DNA from: Propionibacteriaceae bacterium
GTDB taxonomy: Bacteria; Actinomycetota; Actinomycetes; Propionibacteriales; Propionibacteriaceae
DNA length: 8,440 bases
Direction of reading: 5' to 3'
NCBI GenBank assembly: GCA_031282235.1
Contig: JAITED010000196.1
Location: 1-8,440, forward strand
Shown: positions 1 through 5,242 of the stretch, piece after piece
Layout: each line of letters opens with the position of its first letter
Position numbering within the stretch: position 1 is the stretch's first letter
Made by a program: the position numbers and the translations under genes
Notes under the pieces: model-generated
What the model was told of the DNA's origin: nothing
The model's database searches: none
The model's input: only the letters and a program-made list of their open reading frames with translations

Positions 1-141
1 CGCGCCGCGATGGCAGCGCACATGCAGCGTCAGATTGATTCTTTGAACGATGCCCAGTTTGCGCCCAGCTATCCGCCGGAGATTACGGAATCCGAATCGG
101 CCACGCCGAAGTTGGATGCTCTCATCAACGAATCCCGCTAG
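1..141 (+). CDS. C-terminal end of a probable DivIVA-like protein (partial)
   Basis: An open frame enters from the left edge and stops with TAG at 139-141, giving the last 46 residues. The first part (RAAMAAHMQRQIDSLND) is amphipathic and helix-like, as at the end of a coiled coil. It is followed by a polar, Pro- and Glu-containing tail ending in LINESR. No domain is complete enough for a family call. The DivIVA (Wag31) assignment rests on gene order: in many actinobacteria divIVA directly precedes a TraR/DksA-type gene, lspA and rluD. DivIVA is a cytoplasmic coiled-coil scaffold at cell poles that directs tip growth and division. Any other protein with a C-terminal coiled coil is possible. 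Confidence 0.5.
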   Translation, partial: RAAMAAHMQRQIDSLNDAQFAPSYPPEITESESATPKLDALINESR

Positions 142-249
142 TGGTTGCTAGGAGTAACGTAAGAGTTTGAGCGTATTTGGGGGCTGGCGCTTTGTATAGC
201 CCGCAGTTTACGGTAGCGTGTCGCCCGTAAAAGGACGAAAGGGTGCTGT
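142..249 (+). other. Intergenic leader with two inverted repeats upstream of the TraR/DksA gene
   Basis: This spacer holds two small inverted repeats: GGGCT/AGCCC (181-185 with 198-202) and TTTACGG/CCGTAAA (207-213 with 225-231, 11-base loop). Neither is followed by a T tract, so they are not classical intrinsic terminators. The second ends 5 bases before the ribosome binding site GAAAGGG (237-243), so it could influence initiation at the ATG at 250. Only weak promoter-like hexamers are visible, for example TTGAGC at 167-172. It is unclear whether the downstream genes have their own promoter here or are read from upstream. Confidence 0.35.
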
Positions 250-672
250 ATGGCCACCAAAAGTAAAAGTGCTGAGTCGCTGACGTTGCCTATCCTAGAG
301 GGGGAAACTCCGTGGACGACGGCTGAGGTCATTGATTTGCGAGCCCGTTTAGAGGCTGAGGTGGCGCAGTTGCGCGTTGACCTCGCCGAAGTGGAGGAGG
401 AGTTGGCCGACCGGATGGTCGAAGGTCCAGATGGCGCCGGTAAAGACCCGGCGGATGTTGGGGCATCCAACTTTGAGCGCGACCAAGAGCTCTCTGTTGC
501 CACTAATGTCCGGGTGGTGCTGGATCAGGCGGAAGTGGCGCTAGCGCGGTTCAACGCTGGTAATTACGGTGTCTGTGAGTCGTGCGGTAAGCCTATCGGC
601 AAGCGGCGGCTCATGGCGTTCCCCCGTGCCACTTTGTGTCTCAGTTGTAAGCAGCGCGAGGAGCGCCGTTGA
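250..672 (+). CDS. TraR/DksA-family zinc-finger protein
   Basis: This 140-residue protein has the layout of the TraR/DksA family. Residues about 25-55 form a charged helical segment, followed by a DPADVGASNFERDQE motif (66-80). A C-terminal four-cysteine zinc finger is built from C109, C112, C130 and C133 (CESC and CLSC), within the family signature YGVCESCGKPIGKRRL. DksA proteins enter the RNA polymerase secondary channel and change transcription initiation, often with ppGpp. Actinobacterial members are mostly uncharacterised, so the RNA polymerase role is inferred from the family. The ATG start is supported by GAAAGGG six bases upstream. The stop codon directly abuts the lspA start, which indicates an operon. 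Confidence 0.88.
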   Translation: MATKSKSAESLTLPILEGETPWTTAEVIDLRARLEAEVAQLRVDLAEVEEELADRMVEGPDGAGKDPADVGASNFERDQELSVATNVRVVLDQAEVALARFNAGNYGVCESCGKPIGKRRLMAFPRATLCLSCKQREERR

Positions 673-1605
673 ATGCAGCGTAGCAGTGGTGCCGTTGCGG
701 CGGTGATGCGTGCTGTGGCCATACTGGGCGCGATAGCTGACCAGCTGACGAAGCAGTGGGCTTTGCGTACGTTAGCGACCGTGGATTCCGAAGATAGTTA
801 CAGCTGGTTTGATGGTTTTTTGCGGTTCCGGTTGGCGTTCAACTCTGGCGCGGCGTTCAGCATGGGTTCGGGTTTCACGGTGGTGTTTTCGCTGCTCTCT
901 ATCGCTGCGGGTCTCGTTATCATCTGGGGCACCCGCACCAAACTGCACAAACTGTGGCAGGGGGCGCTAGCGGGGTTGTTGTTAGCGGGCATTATCGGAA
1001 ACCTCTGTGACCGTCTCACCCGTGAACCCGGCCCCCTGCGCGGTCTAGTGGTCGATTTCATCTCCGTGAAGTGGTTCGCGGTGTTCAACGTAGCCGATAT
1101 CTTCATCACCTGTGCCGCGATACTGATGGGCGTCTGGGTGCTATTAGCCGAGCGCCGCCAACTAGACATGTTCACCTGGCTCCCCGCAGTTCCCCCCACC
1201 TCCGATACGCTCGCCGCTGAGGATAATAACGGGTCTGAGAACGATTCGATTCAACCTTTAAGCGCTGTTACTCCCGGGGAGGATAGCAACGAATCGGAAA
1301 GCGAACCGCGCCTTGCCGCTGTTGTTGCTAGTGGGGAGAGCGGGGGCGGATTGGATAACGATTCGATTCAACTCTCTACTACTTTTAAGGGGGACGGGGG
1401 AGTGCTGGAAAACGGTTCGGGTCAATCTACCCCACCCCCCACCCCACCGTATGCCCCCCCCACCCCACTAGGTAGTGGGTCTGAGAGTGGTTTGGTTGTT
1501 CAATCTACCCCACCCCCTGCCTCGCAGTACGCCTTCCCCACCCCAGGTAGCCGGGACGCGGGGGAGTCCGCATCAACTACTGCAACAGATGGGGCGGAAG
1601 CGTGA
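673..1605 (+). CDS. lspA: Lipoprotein signal peptidase (signal peptidase II) with long C-terminal tail
   Basis: LspA is the membrane aspartyl protease that removes the signal peptide from diacylglyceryl-modified prolipoproteins. All core motifs are present: ADQLTK (D23), FNSGAAF (56-62), GNLCDR (109-114), VVDF with catalytic D128, and FNVAD with catalytic D142. Four hydrophobic segments lie near residues 7-22, 66-86, 95-112 and 136-158, as in the family. The core ends near residue 165, about the length of a normal LspA. The remaining ~145 residues form a low-complexity tail rich in Ser, Gly, Asp, Glu and Pro with internal repeats; by LspA topology it should be cytoplasmic. The ATG at 673 directly follows the previous stop, with GAGGAG at 658-663. 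ATG 706 is an alternative start but would shorten the first membrane segment. The 3' end overlaps rluD by 4 bases. Confidence 0.93.
   Translation: MQRSSGAVAAVMRAVAILGAIADQLTKQWALRTLATVDSEDSYSWFDGFLRFRLAFNSGAAFSMGSGFTVVFSLLSIAAGLVIIWGTRTKLHKLWQGALAGLLLAGIIGNLCDRLTREPGPLRGLVVDFISVKWFAVFNVADIFITCAAILMGVWVLLAERRQLDMFTWLPAVPPTSDTLAAEDNNGSENDSIQPLSAVTPGEDSNESESEPRLAAVVASGESGGGLDNDSIQLSTTFKGDGGVLENGSGQSTPPPTPPYAPPTPLGSGSESGLVVQSTPPPASQYAFPTPGSRDAGESASTTATDGAEA
1240..1372 (+). repeat. Short direct repeat in the lspA tail (NDSIQ units)
   Basis: The 16-base sequence AACGATTCGATTCAAC occurs exactly at 1240-1255 and 1357-1372, 117 bases apart and in the same reading frame. Both copies encode NDSIQ. A degraded third copy at 1411-1428 (AACGGTTCGGGTCAATCT) encodes NGSGQS. 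The tail therefore seems to have grown by duplication of a short unit. Confidence 0.75.
1423..1551 (+). repeat. Proline-rich direct repeat in the lspA tail
   Basis: Two imperfect in-frame units 78 bases apart encode QSTPPPTPPYAPPTPLGS (residues 251-268) and QSTPPPASQYAFPTPGS (277-293). The DNA is a series of C runs separated by single A residues. It includes a C8 homopolymer (1454-1461) and C6 (1435-1440), which are prone to slippage. The complementary strand carries matching G runs, described in the findings. Confidence 0.75.
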
Positions 1606-2528
1606 GCGTTTTTATCGTTCCGGAGGGGTTAGAGGGCGAACGGGTGGATACCGCAGTCGCTAGGATGACGGGCGTATCCCGCTCCCGGGTGGCGGATTTG
1701 ATGGCGCAGGGGGCGGTGTGGCTCGCTGAAGAACCGCTGTCAAAACCCTCGTTTAGGGTGAGCGCGGGGATGCTGCTTACGGTGGATATGTCGGAACCGG
1801 TACGGGTGGCGACCACCGGAGCCGGGCTCGCTGACGGGCTAGCGCTCGTATATCAAGATGCACATCTGGTGGTGGTGGATAAACCCGCTGGAGTGGCGGC
1901 GCACCCCTCTTTGGGGTGGGATGGCCCAGATGTGCTCTCGCATTTGGAGGCTGCTGGCGTGGCGGTGGCTACCTCCGGGGCTGCGGAACGGCGCGGTATC
2001 GTGCAGCGGTTGGATGTGGGAACCTCTGGGCTGATGGTGGTTGCAAAGAGCGAACCTGCGTATTCGGTGTTGAAACAGCAGTTCCGCGACCGCAGCGTAG
2101 AAAAGATTTATCTGGCGTTGATACAGGGACGACTTGACCCGTTGGAGGGCACTATTGACGCTCCTATCGGCAGGCACCCCTCCCACGCTTGGAGGTTCGC
2201 GGTGACGGCGAACGGTAGGCCGTCCGTCACCCACTACGAAACTCTGGAAGCGCACGCTGCGGTGTCGCTGCTAAAGGTGCATCTGGAGACGGGGCGCACC
2301 CACCAAATCCGGGTACATTTGGCGGCGTTGCGGCACCCCTGCGTAGGCGACCCGCTCTACGGCGCTGACCCCGTACTAGCCGCCCGTCTAAAACTAGAGC
2401 GGCAATGGTTACACGCCACCCACCTAGGCTTTCGCCACCCCTACACCAACGATTGGGTAGAGTTCGACTCCACCCCCTCCACCGACCTACAAACCGCCCT
2501 AGAAATCGCCCGCTCCGATTACGCCTAA
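1602..2528 (+). CDS. rluD: RluA/RluD-family 23S rRNA pseudouridine synthase
   Basis: This 308-residue protein converts specific uridines in rRNA to pseudouridine. An N-terminal S4-like RNA-binding domain (about 1-65, GERVDTAVARMTGVSRSRVADLM) is followed by the catalytic domain (about 80-300). The motif GIVQRLDVGTSGLMVVAKS spans 132-150, with D138 the expected catalytic aspartate. Further family motifs are VDKPAGVAAHP (92-102), KIYLALIQG (168-176) and TGRTHQIRVHL (230-240). Position 135 is Gln where the family nearly always has His. The start is a GTG at 1602 that overlaps the lspA stop as GTGA, so translation is probably coupled. Length and domain order fit RluD, but the exact target uridines cannot be read from sequence and a related RluA-type specificity is possible. 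Confidence 0.9.
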   Translation: MSVFIVPEGLEGERVDTAVARMTGVSRSRVADLMAQGAVWLAEEPLSKPSFRVSAGMLLTVDMSEPVRVATTGAGLADGLALVYQDAHLVVVDKPAGVAAHPSLGWDGPDVLSHLEAAGVAVATSGAAERRGIVQRLDVGTSGLMVVAKSEPAYSVLKQQFRDRSVEKIYLALIQGRLDPLEGTIDAPIGRHPSHAWRFAVTANGRPSVTHYETLEAHAAVSLLKVHLETGRTHQIRVHLAALRHPCVGDPLYGADPVLAARLKLERQWLHATHLGFRHPYTNDWVEFDSTPSTDLQTALEIARSDYA

Positions 2529-2567
2529 CCCCTCCTGCCGCGCAACCCTACTCTCGCGCCTCCCCGC

Positions 2568-2620
2568 CCCGTCATGCTGTGCGTCCATTCGTTATGCTCA
2601 CTTAAGCGCAGCATGACGGG
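2568..2620. terminator. Long palindrome between convergent rluD and pdtaR; possible bidirectional terminator or REP-like element
   Basis: CCCGTCATGCTG (2568-2579) pairs perfectly with CAGCATGACGGG (2609-2620). One T-G pair and two further G-C pairs extend the stem to 15 bp, with a 23-base loop. It lies midway between two converging genes, which suits termination in both directions. There is no T tract on either strand (GGGTTAAGGGGGG follows on +), so a classical intrinsic terminator is not assured. The palindrome's form also resembles dispersed intergenic REP-type elements. Confidence 0.5.
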
Positions 2621-2638
2621 TTAAGGGGGGACTAGGGG

Positions 2639-3247
2639 TTATTTGTTTTTGGCGTGGTCGATTACGCCGGCGGCTACTTCGCGCATGGATTTACGTAAAT
2701 CCATTGCGGTTTTCTGAATCCAGCGGAACGCTTCGGGTTCGCTTAGGTCGAGGGTTTCCTGCAGAATACCTTTCGCTTGGTCGATGGTTTTACGCGATTC
2801 CAACCGCTCCTCTAGGTCGTTCACTTCGTCTTCGATGTCGCGCAGTTCAGTGAAACGTGCCATCGCTATCTCAATCGCTGGCACCAAATCGGAAGCATCG
2901 AACGGTTTCACTACGTATGCCATCGCTCCGGCATCCCGCGCCTGTTCCACCAAGTCGCGCTGGCTGAATGCGGTGAGAATCACCACCGGAGCGATACGTT
3001 CGCTAGCGATGATACGAGCCGCCTCAATACCGGTCATCTTCGGCATCTTGATGTCCATCAACACCAAATCGGGTTCCAGTTCCCGCGCGGCGGCCACGGC
3101 AGCTTCGCCATCGCCTACCTGTTTGATGATGTCATACCCCTCTGTGGTGAGGAGTTCCACCAAGTCCAGCCGGATGAGGGCTTCGTCCTCGGCGACCAAC
3201 ACTCGCGGTCGGTCATTTTGACGGTTCCCGGCGTTTATCTCGCTCAT
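2639..3247 (-). CDS. pdtaR: PdtaR-type response regulator with ANTAR RNA-binding domain
   Basis: This 202-residue protein has an N-terminal receiver domain (about 14-132). Its acidic pair is E20/D21, the phospho-acceptor is D65 (LVLMDIKMP), the switch threonine is T92 (LTAF) and the conserved lysine is K114 (VVKPF). A short coiled segment (137-152) leads to a C-terminal ANTAR domain (about 145-200, TIDQAKGILQETLDLSEPEAF). ANTAR domains bind paired hairpins in nascent RNA and cause antitermination. In mycobacteria PdtaR is phosphorylated by the histidine kinase PdtaS, which is usually encoded elsewhere; no kinase gene is visible here. The start at 3247 is preferred over an upstream in-frame ATG at 3319 because GGAGG lies 4 bases before it and the family begins close to this point. 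It is transcribed divergently from the tRNA. Confidence 0.92.
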   Translation of the reverse strand: MSEINAGNRQNDRPRVLVAEDEALIRLDLVELLTTEGYDIIKQVGDGEAAVAAARELEPDLVLMDIKMPKMTGIEAARIIASERIAPVVILTAFSQRDLVEQARDAGAMAYVVKPFDASDLVPAIEIAMARFTELRDIEDEVNDLEERLESRKTIDQAKGILQETLDLSEPEAFRWIQKTAMDLRKSMREVAAGVIDHAKNK

Positions 3248-3251
3248 TTTT

Positions 3252-3256
3252 CCTCC
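3252..3256 (-). promoter_or_regulatory. Ribosome binding site that sets the pdtaR start
   Basis: Read on the minus strand, GGGAGGAAAA precedes ATG at 3247-3245. The GGAGG core has a 4-base spacer and is the only strong Shine-Dalgarno near the frame's start codons. It therefore supports the shorter 202-residue protein. Confidence 0.8.
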
Positions 3257-3332
3257 CAACCGGGTACGCAACACCTGTGTGAATATCCAGTCTAGTAAGA
3301 ATGGCGTAACTTGTGGCACAATAGTGTGGATT

Positions 3333-3418
3333 GCCCGAGTGGCGGAATGGTATACGCGGTCGGCTCAAACCCGGCTGGTGGGAACACCTTGGGGGTTCGA
3401 ATCCCCCCTCGGGCACCA
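3333..3418 (+). tRNA. tRNA-Leu (anticodon CAA)
   Basis: A complete class II tRNA can be folded by eye. The acceptor stem is GCCCGAG (3333-3339) with CTCGGGC (3408-3414). The D stem is GCG/CGC (3342-3344 with 3355-3357), with GG in its loop. The anticodon stem is GTCGG/CCGGC (3359-3363 with 3371-3375) around the loop CTCAAAC, giving anticodon CAA at 3366-3368, which reads UUG. A long variable arm GGTG-GGAA-CACC (3377-3388), as expected for leucine, precedes the T arm GGGGG-TTCGAAT-CCCCC (3391-3407). The terminal ACCA (3415-3418) is encoded. The tRNA is intact even though its last bases belong to the duplicated element that follows. Confidence 0.97.
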
Positions 3419-3479
3419 CGACGCAGGCCGAGAGTGGTGGGTGCTTGCACACGCCACCGAGGCCAAGGAAGTGGTTGAC
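3413..3479 (+). repeat. Structured tandem element, copy 1 (starts in the tRNA 3' end)
   Basis: This 67-base unit recurs at 3505-3571 with six mismatches. It begins with the tRNA's final GCACCA. Its core folds into a hairpin: GGCC (3426-3429) pairs with GGCC (3461-3464), a possible tandem G-A step (3430-3431 with 3459-3460) follows, then GTGGTG (3434-3439) pairs with CGCCAC (3452-3457), and GTG/CAC closes a CTTG tetraloop (3444-3447). It lies just downstream of the tRNA, so it may be part of the tRNA precursor transcript. I recognise no known RNA family. Confidence 0.75.
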
Positions 3480-3500
3480 TGAGTTGTTTTTAACAACTCA
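3480..3500 (+). other. Hairpin following structured element copy 1
   Basis: TGAGTTGTT (3480-3488) pairs with AACAACTCA (3492-3500); C3479-G3501 can extend it to 10 bp. It begins exactly where the direct repeat ends. GGGAGC follows it, not T residues, so it is not a typical intrinsic terminator. Confidence 0.6.
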
Positions 3501-3504
3501 GGGA

Positions 3505-3571
3505 GCACAATGACGCAGGTTGAGAGTGGTGGGTGCTTGCACACATCACCGAGGCCAAGGAAGTGGTTGAC
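3505..3571 (+). repeat. Structured tandem element, copy 2
   Basis: This is the second copy of the unit at 3413-3479, offset by 92 bases. Within the 60-base core (3512-3571) there are four differences, all transitions. Two turn G-C into G-U pairs in the outer stem (GGTT with GGCC). One makes a G-U and one turns U-G into U-A in the inner stem (GTGGTG with CATCAC). The predicted fold is thus kept. The 92-base offset puts the copies in different reading frames, which argues against a shared coding function. Confidence 0.75.
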
Positions 3572-3573
3572 GA

Positions 3574-3616
3574 ACTGGTTCGGTTACGAACCGGTGAGAA
3601 GCACCACAATAGGTGC
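3574..3616 (+). other. Two hairpins following structured element copy 2
   Basis: ACTGGTTCG (3574-3582) pairs with CGAACCGGT (3587-3595) around GTTA, with one G-T pair. It starts two bases after the repeat ends, in the same relative place as the hairpin after copy 1 but with unrelated stem sequence. A smaller hairpin, GCACC (3601-3605) with GGTGC (3612-3616), follows. Its first bases GCACCAC resemble the start of the repeat units, perhaps a decayed third copy. Confidence 0.5.
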
Positions 3617-3629
3617 GAACGCCTCAACC

Positions 3630-3709
3630 AGAAACCTCTGGCTACGCTACGGTCAGTACCGGCCAGGTACGCTTACTGGAAACCAACGCCGTAGCCTCCA
3701 GATGTTTCT
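3630..3709. terminator. Large imperfect inverted repeat at the araA 3' end
   Basis: AGAAACCTCTGG (3630-3641) is the inverted counterpart of CCAGATGTTTCT (3698-3709), with one mismatch. After a small internal loop, GCTACGG (3646-3652) pairs with CCGTAGC (3689-3695). An inner stem GTACC/GGTAC (3656-3660 with 3666-3670) closes a GGCCA loop. The outer arm touches the araA stop codon (3709-3711). Its position between the tRNA transcript and the converging araA suggests a bidirectional terminator, though no T tract is seen. A remnant of a small inverted-repeat mobile element is the alternative. Confidence 0.45.
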
Positions 3710-5199
3710 CATAACCCGCGGGAGAGGCGGTAGTACACCTGATTCCAGCGGAGTTCTTTTGCGAACGAGGCCACGCTGGTGTCTTTGGTGATGAGTGCGA
3801 ACTCGGTGCCGCACATCGCGGCGAAATCAGCGAATACCTCTGCGCCGATAGCGGTGCTCATCACGGTGTGATGTGGGGCTCCGGAGGTCAGCCAGCACTC
3901 CGCAGAAGTGTAGAAGTCCGGGTCGGGCACCCACACCGCGCGAGCCACCGGCAGGTTGGGCAACGGTTCATCCGGGGGTACTACAGTGACGGTGTTCCCG
4001 GTGAGCCGGAAACGGTCACGCATATCCGCCAAGCCGACAACGATAGCCGCTCCCGGGTCGGTGTCAAAGACCAGACGCACCGGGTCGGACTTGCCACCGA
4101 TACCCAACGGGTGGATCTCCACCCGCGGCCGCGTAGTGGTCAATGACGGGCAGACTTCAAGCATGTGCGCCCCCAAGATACGCTCTTGGCCGGGAACAAG
4201 ATTGTAGGTGTAGTCCTCCATCAAAGACGCACCACCGGGCAGCCCAGCGCCCATGGCCTTTGCGGCTCGCACCAACACCGCCGTCTTCCAATCACCCTCA
4301 GCAGCGAAACCATAACCCTTCCAACTAAGACGCTGCACGCTCATACCGGGAAGCTGCTCCAGCGCACCCAAATCCTCAAAATTAGTGGTGAACGCCATCG
4401 CGCACTGCTCCTCAAGGAAAGACGCCAACGCCCACTCCAGCTTCGCAGAATAACGCAACGCCGAATGCCGATCCCCACCCGGGCGCAGTTCAGATGCGAC
4501 ATCGTAGACGTCAAGATACTCGCTGACCAGCTCGTTTACAGCTTCCAGCGGAGTTTGGGCGACGCGGTCGGCTAGGTCGTTCACACCGAACGTGTTTACG
4601 CTCACCCCGAAAATCAGTTCTGCTTCAACCTTGTCACCCTCGGTGACAGCCACATCACGCATATTGTCCCCGAAACGCACCAGCCGCAACGAGCGCACCT
4701 CCGCCCGGCCGATAGCAGCTCGCATCCACTGCCCTACCCGTGCGATGACGTGTGGGGAATCGACGTGTCCGACCACGGTGGTGCGAACCACACCCAGACG
4801 AGTCTCTATATAGCCGAATTCGCGGTCGCCGTGTGCGGCTTGGTTTAGATTCATGAAATCCATGTTGATACTTGCCCAAGGCAGTTCTATATTCGCCTGA
4901 GTGTGCAGATGCAACAACGGTTTACCCAAGGCGTCCAACCCGGCAATCCACATCTTCGCCGGAGAGAAAGTATGCATCCACGCGATGATGCCTACGCATG
5001 CCGGATCCGAATTCGCCTCAAGCATAGTTCGGACAATTGCCTCTTTGTCTGTTAGAACAGGCTTCCACACGACATCGGCGATCATGCCTGCCGTATTCAA
5101 TCGCGAGACTAGTTCGCGGGAATTATCGACCACTTGGTCAAGAACATCAGGGCCATACAGCCCTTGGCTGCCGGTCAAAAACCAGACTTGTTTACGCAT
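3709..5199 (-). CDS. araA: L-arabinose isomerase
   Basis: This 496-residue cytoplasmic, Mn-dependent enzyme converts L-arabinose to L-ribulose, the first step of bacterial arabinose catabolism; many family members also convert D-galactose to D-tagatose. The N-terminus VWFLTGSQGLYG is the family hallmark. The expected metal-binding and catalytic residues are present: E301 (AAEGDWK), E328 (LMEDYTY), H345 (GAHMLEVCP) and a His in PHH (443-444). These correspond to E306, E333, H350 and H450 of the E. coli enzyme (500 residues). An upstream in-frame start at 5319 would add 40 unrelated residues and overlap the glycosidase gene. The ATG at 5199 has AAGGAG 4 bases before it and is preferred. The gene follows the glycosidase by 43 bases on the same strand, so co-transcription is likely. 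No araB or araD is visible. Confidence 0.96.
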   Translation of the reverse strand: MRKQVWFLTGSQGLYGPDVLDQVVDNSRELVSRLNTAGMIADVVWKPVLTDKEAIVRTMLEANSDPACVGIIAWMHTFSPAKMWIAGLDALGKPLLHLHTQANIELPWASINMDFMNLNQAAHGDREFGYIETRLGVVRTTVVGHVDSPHVIARVGQWMRAAIGRAEVRSLRLVRFGDNMRDVAVTEGDKVEAELIFGVSVNTFGVNDLADRVAQTPLEAVNELVSEYLDVYDVASELRPGGDRHSALRYSAKLEWALASFLEEQCAMAFTTNFEDLGALEQLPGMSVQRLSWKGYGFAAEGDWKTAVLVRAAKAMGAGLPGGASLMEDYTYNLVPGQERILGAHMLEVCPSLTTTRPRVEIHPLGIGGKSDPVRLVFDTDPGAAIVVGLADMRDRFRLTGNTVTVVPPDEPLPNLPVARAVWVPDPDFYTSAECWLTSGAPHHTVMSTAIGAEVFADFAAMCGTEFALITKDTSVASFAKELRWNQVYYRLSRGL

Positions 5200-5203
5200 G
5201 TTG

Positions 5204-5209
5204 CTCCTT
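5204..5209 (-). promoter_or_regulatory. Ribosome binding site that sets the araA start
   Basis: On the minus strand, AAGGAG followed by CAAC precedes ATG at 5199. It is a strong, well-spaced Shine-Dalgarno that supports the 496-residue start over longer alternatives. Confidence 0.85.
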
Positions 5210-5242
5210 CTTTTTGTATCTATAGACGTGGTGGTGGAGTTC

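Noticed and set aside
167..200. Promoter upstream of the TraR/DksA gene (TTGAGC with TATAGC or TTTGTA)
   Set aside because: The hexamers are weak and no combination has both good matches and normal spacing.
3294..3327. tRNA promoter with CACAAT or TAGTGT as -10
   Set aside because: No credible -35 hexamer at 16-18 bases could be found, so no promoter was annotated although one must exist nearby or upstream.
3213..3452. A 79-residue minus-strand open frame containing VPEGGFEPP
   Set aside because: It is the antisense of the tRNA-Leu, a well-known source of spurious protein annotations, and overlaps the pdtaR 5' end.
3279..3513. Short plus-strand open frames reading through the tRNA gene
   Set aside because: They cover the complete tRNA structure, lack ribosome binding sites and continue into the non-coding repeat.
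3413..3571. CRISPR array
   Set aside because: Only two long, structured units exist, with no series of regular short repeats, no unique spacers of constant length and no cas genes.
3441..3690. Protein-like stretch TEAKEVVDELVRLRTGEKHHN in another frame of the second repeat copy
   Set aside because: It looks somewhat coding but has a stop just upstream, no start with a binding site, and copy 1 stops straight after VVD. A decayed gene fragment cannot be excluded, but an RNA structure explains the mutations better.
3510..3791. A 93-residue plus-strand frame starting in the second repeat copy
   Set aside because: It spans hairpins and the antisense of the araA end, has no family features, and the equivalent frame in repeat copy 1 is not preserved (92-base offset).
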